Shown piece after piece: positions 25,818-32,762 of a stretch of DNA of 32,762 nucleotides. The notes below the pieces were generated by a model that was not told the DNA's origin, made no database searches, and saw only the letters and a program-made list of their open reading frames with translations. The stretch comes from JAGLCW01 sp964422555 (lineage in GTDB: Bacteria > Caldisericota > Caldisericia > UBA6126): contig CAYRBR010000009.1 of assembly GCA_964422555.1 (NCBI GenBank), positions 1-32,762 of the forward strand, given 5' to 3'. The translations under genes were made by a program, and so were the position numbers. The first letter of the stretch is position 1. Every line of letters starts with the position of its first letter.

Positions 25818-28800
25818 TTAAACCAGCTTAACAACACAAAAAGAGTTACCTGATTCATTAGTAAATACTCTTTCAATATTCTTATCTTCAAACATACCTA
25901 CTTTAGCTATGGCATTAGTATTAGCATGCATAGCATCCAAATTACAAACATCGACATGCAGCGAAGTATTCACTGCATTACCTTCTAAATCATACGTAGT
26001 AATCACTATGTTATTTTTACCATATTCACATGGAATATTCAATAACCAATTGTTTTCATTAAGATATGCTGGTTTCCCATTAATACAGATTCCAGCAGCA
26101 TTTTGAAGGGAACCTGAAATAAACAGGCTCCCTTCTTTGTATTGCATATTTATTATGAATGCTTGCATACGTTCACTTGCAAACAATGCCAAGGAATTAC
26201 CATTTGCCTTTTTGACAAATATCTCGGTTTTCCCTGTAACCATATCATCTTTCTCAGCTCTTATAACTATCAAATCTTCTTTCGTTGGAGTAAAGGTTAC
26301 TTCACATATACCATCTTTATCTGTTCTGGTTTTTTCATTTACACCAGCACCGGACAAGGTTATTGTCGCACCTTGTATTGGTTTATGTGATCCAGCATCT
26401 ATCGTTCTTATTTGTATTTGCACTTGTTTATCAACTTCAAGAGGTGACATGGCCAAAACTTCAATTCCCAATCCATTGGCAACATCGAAGTTTCCGTACT
26501 CATTTATACCTACATCATGCATTTCATATTCACCATATCCACCATTTGGCAAGATATACCGAATGAACCCAAGTGCCATACCAGTACCCGCTGGAGTACA
26601 TGATACAACTGTTTCGGGTATATCTCCGCCATCTCGATAATGCATTTTACCCGTCACATTACGCTCGTCTCCTATGCTAGGATTCAAATCGTTTCCGGAT
26701 AAAGTGACAGAGCCACCTTCTTTGACCGGTAAATCACGAGAATCTGCTTGCATTGCCTGGATAATGAAGTTGTTTTCCACACCAAATACAAGATCATAAA
26801 AATCTGGATGTAACAATTCTTTCCCCAATGGTTCTCTGGTTTCAGAATTCAGGAACACAAATTCTGGACCTTTAATAGAGGCAAATGTATCTGGATTGGC
26901 ATCCCAATCTAATCTAAACATAGAATAGCGGTCAGCTCCGTGTCTTGAGGCAAATCGCATTCCACCCCAACGAAAACGTCTGTATACATTATTCGGTCCA
27001 AAAATATCAAAATCGGGATAGCCTGCTACGTCAGCCCAAGAGGGATTAGAGGTTAATCGGTTTTTCCCAACTAAAGCACCAAAATAACTTTCCGTTAATC
27101 CCATATCATTAGCATAATACAGGAAGCTAGCCTTTCCTTCTTGGTCTAGACTTATAGAATCGTTAAAAGACAGTACGCCATCTCCGTCAACATCGGGGAA
27201 ACAATATCCACCATAATACATGCTGTTATATATGTTACCAAGGCCCCATCCATTAAATTGACTATTTTCCGGCGGGATATCATACAACACAGTTGTACTG
27301 TAACGTCCTTCACTGTCTAGGACTGAACCAGTGTTATATAAAAAGGCATTATCAGCCAATGGGGTTCCATTTACTGTTACGCCAGACTTAAAGCCAGCCA
27401 CATTCATTCTTTCACGATTCATTATATCAATTTTACCATTTTGATTTTTATCAATGCCAAGCAGGTTGTAATATCTAGGCATGCTGGCAAAACGATATCG
27501 GAAATTACGAAGGAACGTATTATTTACAGTTATTCGTGCATCATCTGTACCTTCGCAAATATTAGCACCGGCTGTACCTTTTAAAATTTCTCCCTGGGCA
27601 TCAAATACCTGTACATCAACACGATAAATTCGTTTATCCATTGAAGTCATTACAAAATCTGGACTCCCAGGTACATTGTAGGAGGTTTGAGATTCATCTT
27701 CAAGGTTTGTGAAACTATACACTATTGAAGGCAGTTTAACATTCACAACCGTTTCACCATAATGACGCCTATCCGGAGTATATATGTAAACAGGGAAAGA
27801 ACCGGCATCATTTGCACAGAAGTTAAAGAACTTGTAAATCCCTTCGTCTGCTTGCGAAAAATCAATCTCAATCGGATCAAAAGGAGTCATAGAGGAAAGG
27901 TAAATAGATTCATTATCATACAATGATCCATCATTATTATGTAAATCGGTTCGTAACCAATAATAACGAGGCAGTGAAGCTGTATTACCAAAATACTCTT
28001 TGTTGTCTGGATGTGGATCCTGGAATAGGACGTTTCGAATGTTTCTATCTAAAATTTCTGTCTGGTTTTTACTGTCTGGTACACCAATGGATAAATCTAA
28101 CGGTTCACCTACATCATCCATAACGTTGAATGTAAGAGGCTTATCAGGGTTCACTAACTCAGGTGTTACACCAGCAGTAATCGGATCGGGACCAAAGGAA
28201 ATAACTAAATCGTTATGAGGTACCGGTTCAATCCGAGTCATTCCAGCTAAATAAACTTCATGGGAGTATTCATTCGGAGCAAATGGTTTCCATAAAGGTG
28301 TAAAACCTCTATCATTGTTATCGTCACCATATTTATAAGCATTAATAAAGATGGGAACTATTTCATATTTACTGATAACATGATCTGCCTTTTTGTCAAA
28401 TTCTCCAGATGCATCTGGAATACCGCCGAAGTCGTATCCAATAGTTTCAATTTGTGCACCGTTTTTCTTTGAGAAATTTAATGTATATTGTCCATCTTCT
28501 CGTTGGAAGGTTCGACCATCAATAATACCGGTAGTCCATGTATTAGTTGCCATATCGTATGTCCCAAGAACTTCGGTTTCATAATCTTCAAATGCAATCT
28601 TACCGTCAAGGTTTAAATCCATTTTTTCTGGGAACTGTACACCTTTATTGAACCAATCTGAAGATCTTGGCGGGTTTGCTAATTGACCGTCACCCATACC
28701 GTATATTTCTTGGGTGTACTTATCAATAATTCCACGGTCTTGCCATGCGACTAAAAGTGCATCGTTACAGTAATCAACTTCTTGCTCTGGGATAGAAGCT

Positions 28801-31800
28801 TCTGTTAAAGTTAATTGTATTTCATGATCCTCTTCGATTTCAAGTTCTTTTGGAGCATCATCAATTGAAATTCCATGAACAGGAATACTGTTTAGAGGTG
28901 GATCAGCACAACAGTCTTTATAACTTACTTCAGTTCCGTTCCCAAGTAAAACCGTAATGTTAATCTCACCGTGTCCAATAGGAATTAATTCATCAATTAA
29001 GAAAACGGGGTTATAGAACCAATGCGCGGCATTACGATAAGGATTAGCACAAGTGTAAGCGGTTGGCCATCCATATCGACCAGCTCCCCAATATAACCAT
29101 TCCTGATTAACTTTTAACCACGGGTTAATTTCATTGTCGGGGATATTGATTGCGTCAAAGGACATTCCCGGATTTGTAACACGAGAAAAATCATGATGCC
29201 CTGTTGGAAGTGTAAAACCAGTAGAGGTATCGACCCTTGTTCCGAAAGCTCCACCTAAAAGTTCATACTTATAGTAATTACCAAAGTCGATAACTAGTTC
29301 TTGACTAAAATCGTAATCAATTGGAACATTCTGATATTTCTTAAATTCATATCTCGGATTTAAGCGGAACACATACTGATCACTTTCCCCAGCAGCTCCA
29401 CGCATATTGTCTTCCATAAAAGTTTTCGGGAAAGCAAATGGTCCCTCAATAGTCATTCTTACAATGTACTGATTGGAAGGATAGGCATAGAAGGATACAT
29501 GATCATATGGGTTTGTAGTTTTCATATAGAATGCCATTCCATAGTCTGTCATTGGCATAAACTCAGTACCAAGCTTACCAAACTTGTCTTTCCATATTGC
29601 TGGGTAAGCATTCCAATTACTACCATACGAATTATCACGTGGCAGAATTTTTGCTTCTACTCGTCCTGTGTTAGATTGACCACCAGGATAAGCACGCAAA
29701 TCTCTGTTTAAGTCTTCTATTATTGGGTCATATCTGGCAGCGAGTTGTGGGCTTGGAGGAGGAAGAGGTGAAATTGCATCATCACCTAAAGTGTAGGAAA
29801 CTTTCGAATTCTGAAGGGCATGATCCAAAATGGTAATATCGGTAACGTTCATATTTGGATTAGGTCTTGTTAGGTCAACCAAAACATTTCCACAATAATC
29901 AATACCCATACCGGTGTCCATCTTGAAATAAGGCGGATGCTCAAGTTCAGAGTTATAGTCGTATATACAAGTATTCAAATATAAACGAATATTAACTGGT
30001 GTGGAAGGATCTTGTGGCCACAAAGCAATAATGCATTCTCCCCCATCGTCATATACATTTTGAATACGAACGGGCTTTTTACTGGGTTGAATCAGAACTG
30101 GTACACCCCAAGTAGAAATGGAACCCCAGGTTTGAGGAGGATTGTAACATCCATTACTTGGGTATACCCAATGTAAATCGGTATTACCGCCATTAAACAA
30201 TCCATAAGCATCATTTAATGTCCATTCTCCTAGTTTTGGGAAATTTGGATCATCGATACCAGGTAAAGAACAGATTGTATCACCAATGGAACAATCCCTA
30301 TCGATTAATCCAAGGGTTGGTCGTGAATTAGGCATTGGGAAAGGTGTATGATGGTTCTGGCAGGGGGATGATACACAACTTTGGTCACTTCTTTCATACA
30401 TTGGTTGATGCTGAATGGAATACAAAACATCGCATTGGTCTAAAGCGCCAATGACCTGTCCAATATTCTGTGGTTCATACCAGCGCCAGTAGTCGTAACT
30501 ACCGTCGTCTCGTACTTGAACGATATAACGTTGTCCAGCACTACCGATTGTGGTAAACATACCATTAATCCCACCGCCACAAACATTGTAGTTACCAATA
30601 ATTGTGTTCGGTACAACCTGGGTTCCAGGTCCAACAGGTGCTTCAATAGATAAGTCAAACCATATTCTGTGATAAGAATAATCAATTCGAACAATCCTTC
30701 GGTACTGAGGAAAACCTGGAGATGTAGTAGCTGGTATATAAACCATATCACCAACATCAAATAAGTCTTCCATGCCTGGTAATAATGTTAAGAAGAATGC
30801 ACCAACAGGAGCAGTAGGTGTTGTTGGCTGCCAGTTATTGGTAACAGCGAAATCAACTGTCGATTGAATACCAGATGCAGTTACATCAATGGTTTTTCTT
30901 GCAGAAGACATCAACATCCCTTGTGGATCGTTTACGTCTTTTGTATCGTTATGGGCACGAAGTTCAAGTTTCAGCATCGGCTGACGTTCGTCGAGAGGAT
31001 TAATACATTCCTTGTCTGGAATTAAATCAATGTCGGCAGGTGCAATTTGCAAGCGGTCAATCCCAAAACAATCATACACATTGTTTAGTTTTTCAGGTAA
31101 TAGTGAATTGGCACACGTTGAATCTTCTTTTTTCAAATCATCTTCAAATACCATTGTTGGAGGATATACAAAATATTTTGTCTTTTGATAAATACCCCAT
31201 GGTTTATTCCAATATTCAGTTCGTGTCCATCTTGAATTCCAAACCGTTGGATCGGAATAATTATCTTGTTGATGGTAAGTATATTTAGAGTCTTTTGGTG
31301 CAATTTTTCTTCCACCAATGTCTTTGTATGCTCTAACTTCTACCCAATCAGGGATACCTATCTCGCGACAAGTACCTCGATATGGTGTGTATTCAAATGT
31401 AGCTACGGGGTTCTCTTTTGTGAGAACACGATAATCTACGTATGGTTTCCATTCGTCGTATCGTGGGTAATTTCCACCAAAGATGGTTGGTTGGTTAAAT
31501 GGTCTAACATCCATAACCCATTTATCAGCAGCATATTCATCTATCCTAGGGGGATACGGCCATGTCGTTGGATCTGGATTAATAACACCGAATCCTGGGA
31601 AGCCATCTACGTAAGCCATATTTTTAAGGCCATTATATGGAGAAGCAATACCAGTTCCATCTAGGGCTAATCCTACAACAGGAGAACCTAGTACCCATGT
31701 TCGTCTGTGAACATTGTTTACTTGGTTATGCATTTTTTCCCAGTATCCTGGCCAACCAGTTTGGGTTGGATCTTGGAGGTCTTTTAAGAAATTAAATATG

Positions 31801-32762
31801 ATGGTTCCATCGGCAAATAAAGTTGCCTGAGCATCAATTAGGTAATATCGGTATCCATTGGCAGCCTGGAAGGCACCCGAATCATCTGTATATGGTATTG
31901 TTGGACCATCTATTGTACGATAACGGGTTTGAGCTCTCCAACGGAAAGTAACAGAATTCTCTGTTTCAGAAATATAAATATCTTCTTTGTCAAGATTCAC
32001 AAGAGGTAATGTATCAAAACCAGGACCCGTAGTAATATTCATTTCATGCCCTGGAGGTAGAACAGATAAGTCATCTCCATATACCATTAATCGTACATCC
32101 TGATCATTCAAACCTAAAGGCATAGAATAGGATGTTGAGAAGTTTAAAAATCCTTTTTCCGATACATATACACGATTGTAGTATCGTCCTGCTAAAGGAA
32201 ACTGGAATGGCATTTCATAGAGCCAGGAGGCAGAGTTATTTCCACCGTCTCCATACCAATGCATTGGCTTCCCTTTCACATTGTAATCTAGTTCAGGATA
32301 TTCATGATCAACAACGTTCTGGTTATATCGGAATACATTAAATTCATTCGCTTCGGGCTCCTGAATCGTTACATACACTTTTTCGTCTTCAGCTGGCGGG
32401 GGATCAACAGATACTTTTATTGTAGAAGTTCTTTCTACTTGTAAACTATCTCCCTCAATTTCGACATTTAAGCCAATATTACCTGGCAGTACAATGTCAT
32501 CTAAACATCTATAATTACCGTTTTTACCTACGGTAACCATATTGACGGGTATTTGCATAAAGAATGCATCACCAGATTCAACTACAGATCCACAAGTGTA
32601 AATGTTGCCTTCGATATCTATTTCAGAGAATCGAGTGTCGCCAGGATCAACAACATAGTTTTCATTTGCATCGTAATAGACTTTAGTTAAAAGCGGATCG
32701 TAATCAAAAGGATTCTGTGGTTGTTCAATATATTTGTTGTAGTCAGGAATGTAGAATTTGTA
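25818..32762 (-). CDS. Giant secreted protein A (at least 2314 residues), 5' end beyond the window
   Basis: Homologous to B and C. The frame is open to the window edge (first visible residues YKFYIPDYNK), so the ATG at 32558 is internal. Counting from the edge: a GDTR repeat with loop DANENYVVDPGD (residues 30-50); LPGNIGLNVEIE beta domain (85-120); a nidogen-like domain (165-400, AGRYYNRVYVSEKGFLNF, ENSVTFRW, FADGTIIFNF); FEYTPYRGTC (455); VYDCFG; an insert found only here (618-718, DVGDMVYIPA); CGGGINGMFTT; GIDYCG (950); AYPGGQSNTGRV; WQDRG; the loop DLNLDGKIAFED (1381); YKYGDDNNDR; DPHPDN; PDRRHYG; a calcium-type DVDGDGVLSFND (1851); and a regulatory/Ig-like domain (2095-2188). The C-terminal 125 residues are one further beta domain and a short tail; the copper-amine-oxidase-N-like repeats of B and C are absent. 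Biochemical function is unknown. Confidence 0.93.
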   Translation of the reverse strand, partial: YKFYIPDYNKYIEQPQNPFDYDPLLTKVYYDANENYVVDPGDTRFSEIDIEGNIYTCGSVVESGDAFFMQIPVNMVTVGKNGNYRCLDDIVLPGNIGLNVEIEGDSLQVERTSTIKVSVDPPPAEDEKVYVTIQEPEANEFNVFRYNQNVVDHEYPELDYNVKGKPMHWYGDGGNNSASWLYEMPFQFPLAGRYYNRVYVSEKGFLNFSTSYSMPLGLNDQDVRLMVYGDDLSVLPPGHEMNITTGPGFDTLPLVNLDKEDIYISETENSVTFRWRAQTRYRTIDGPTIPYTDDSGAFQAANGYRYYLIDAQATLFADGTIIFNFLKDLQDPTQTGWPGYWEKMHNQVNNVHRRTWVLGSPVVGLALDGTGIASPYNGLKNMAYVDGFPGFGVINPDPTTWPYPPRIDEYAADKWVMDVRPFNQPTIFGGNYPRYDEWKPYVDYRVLTKENPVATFEYTPYRGTCREIGIPDWVEVRAYKDIGGRKIAPKDSKYTYHQQDNYSDPTVWNSRWTRTEYWNKPWGIYQKTKYFVYPPTMVFEDDLKKEDSTCANSLLPEKLNNVYDCFGIDRLQIAPADIDLIPDKECINPLDERQPMLKLELRAHNDTKDVNDPQGMLMSSARKTIDVTASGIQSTVDFAVTNNWQPTTPTAPVGAFFLTLLPGMEDLFDVGDMVYIPATTSPGFPQYRRIVRIDYSYHRIWFDLSIEAPVGPGTQVVPNTIIGNYNVCGGGINGMFTTIGSAGQRYIVQVRDDGSYDYWRWYEPQNIGQVIGALDQCDVLYSIQHQPMYERSDQSCVSSPCQNHHTPFPMPNSRPTLGLIDRDCSIGDTICSLPGIDDPNFPKLGEWTLNDAYGLFNGGNTDLHWVYPSNGCYNPPQTWGSISTWGVPVLIQPSKKPVRIQNVYDDGGECIIALWPQDPSTPVNIRLYLNTCIYDYNSELEHPPYFKMDTGMGIDYCGNVLVDLTRPNPNMNVTDITILDHALQNSKVSYTLGDDAISPLPPPSPQLAARYDPIIEDLNRDLRAYPGGQSNTGRVEAKILPRDNSYGSNWNAYPAIWKDKFGKLGTEFMPMTDYGMAFYMKTTNPYDHVSFYAYPSNQYIVRMTIEGPFAFPKTFMEDNMRGAAGESDQYVFRLNPRYEFKKYQNVPIDYDFSQELVIDFGNYYKYELLGGAFGTRVDTSTGFTLPTGHHDFSRVTNPGMSFDAINIPDNEINPWLKVNQEWLYWGAGRYGWPTAYTCANPYRNAAHWFYNPVFLIDELIPIGHGEINITVLLGNGTEVSYKDCCADPPLNSIPVHGISIDDAPKELEIEEDHEIQLTLTEASIPEQEVDYCNDALLVAWQDRGIIDKYTQEIYGMGDGQLANPPRSSDWFNKGVQFPEKMDLNLDGKIAFEDYETEVLGTYDMATNTWTTGIIDGRTFQREDGQYTLNFSKKNGAQIETIGYDFGGIPDASGEFDKKADHVISKYEIVPIFINAYKYGDDNNDRGFTPLWKPFAPNEYSHEVYLAGMTRIEPVPHNDLVISFGPDPITAGVTPELVNPDKPLTFNVMDDVGEPLDLSIGVPDSKNQTEILDRNIRNVLFQDPHPDNKEYFGNTASLPRYYWLRTDLHNNDGSLYDNESIYLSSMTPFDPIEIDFSQADEGIYKFFNFCANDAGSFPVYIYTPDRRHYGETVVNVKLPSIVYSFTNLEDESQTSYNVPGSPDFVMTSMDKRIYRVDVQVFDAQGEILKGTAGANICEGTDDARITVNNTFLRNFRYRFASMPRYYNLLGIDKNQNGKIDIMNRERMNVAGFKSGVTVNGTPLADNAFLYNTGSVLDSEGRYSTTVLYDIPPENSQFNGWGLGNIYNSMYYGGYCFPDVDGDGVLSFNDSISLDQEGKASFLYYANDMGLTESYFGALVGKNRLTSNPSWADVAGYPDFDIFGPNNVYRRFRWGGMRFASRHGADRYSMFRLDWDANPDTFASIKGPEFVFLNSETREPLGKELLHPDFYDLVFGVENNFIIQAMQADSRDLPVKEGGSVTLSGNDLNPSIGDERNVTGKMHYRDGGDIPETVVSCTPAGTGMALGFIRYILPNGGYGEYEMHDVGINEYGNFDVANGLGIEVLAMSPLEVDKQVQIQIRTIDAGSHKPIQGATITLSGAGVNEKTRTDKDGICEVTFTPTKEDLIVIRAEKDDMVTGKTEIFVKKANGNSLALFASERMQAFIINMQYKEGSLFISGSLQNAAGICINGKPAYLNENNWLLNIPCEYGKNNIVITTYDLEGNAVNTSLHVDVCNLDAMHANTNAIAKVGMFEDKNIERVFTNESGNSFCVVKLV
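26105..26135. repeat. Strong inverted repeat near the 3' end of gene A
   Basis: GAAGGGAACCTG and CAGGCTCCCTTC flank a 7-nt AT loop. In the minus-strand transcript the one imperfect position becomes a G-U pair, giving a 12-bp stem. No T-run follows on the transcribed strand, so it does not look like a terminator. It sits in the coding region just where A stops resembling B and C. Confidence 0.7.

Noticed and set aside
1..32762. CRISPR arrays, phage or plasmid genes, rRNA, riboswitches or T-box leaders
   Set aside because: No regularly spaced repeats, integrase or capsid-like genes, or conserved RNA motifs were seen; apart from the possible insertion in gene C nothing mobile is supported.

Overview
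All recognisable genes in this window lie on the minus strand, so transcription runs from position 32762 towards position 1. The DNA is AT-rich. Several genes have good Shine-Dalgarno sites (AAAGGAG, AAGGAG), the tRNA encodes its own CCA end, and the secreted proteins have short Lys/Arg-plus-hydrophobic signal peptides. Two of them end in copper-amine-oxidase-N-like repeats. Together this suggests a low-GC bacterium of Firmicutes/Clostridia type or a deep-branching anaerobic lineage; I cannot name a genus. Two runs of N (4527-4651 and 12520-12529) show this is a draft scaffold, and each interrupts a gene.

Region 1 (32762 down to 6158) holds three giant, mutually homologous secreted-protein genes in tandem, called A, B and C here in order of transcription. 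A (25818 to beyond the window edge) has at least 2314 residues. B (15183-25790) has about 3535. C (6158-15134) is split by an assembly gap but rebuilds in frame to about 2941 residues. Gaps between genes are about 20-50 nt and B and C have strong ribosome binding sites, so this looks like one operon. It ends at a perfect hairpin terminator (6104-6139). The proteins share a long core of unknown family (landmarks: GIDYCG, PGGQ, LGTE, WQDRG, GTYDMATNTW, YKYGDDNNDR, DPHPDN, CANDxG, PDRRH, GWGLG). B and C share an N-terminal domain, while A and B share a nidogen-like beta insertion. All have GDIRLT-type repeats often preceded by EF-hand/dockerin-like calcium loops. B and C end in Ig-like domains plus paired copper-amine-oxidase-N-like repeats, whereas A lacks that tail. 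I infer a calcium-stabilised extracellular or cell-surface assembly; no enzyme active site could be identified.

Region 2 (6097 down to 1) is a housekeeping group: uvrB, serS, tRNA-Ser(UGA), a CPBP/Rce1-like membrane protein with degenerate catalytic motifs, and the first two thirds of polA. The genes overlap or nearly touch. serS begins inside uvrB, the CPBP-like gene starts 19 nt after the tRNA, and polA seems to start at a TTG inside the CPBP-like gene. The group links nucleotide-excision repair (UvrB and PolA) with serine-tRNA charging (SerRS and its tRNA).

There is no non-coding stretch above 300 bases. The only unexplained DNA is about 124 nt at 12396-12519 beside the 10-N gap in gene C, flanked by a 13-bp direct repeat. 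It is either a scaffolding fault or the edge of an insertion.
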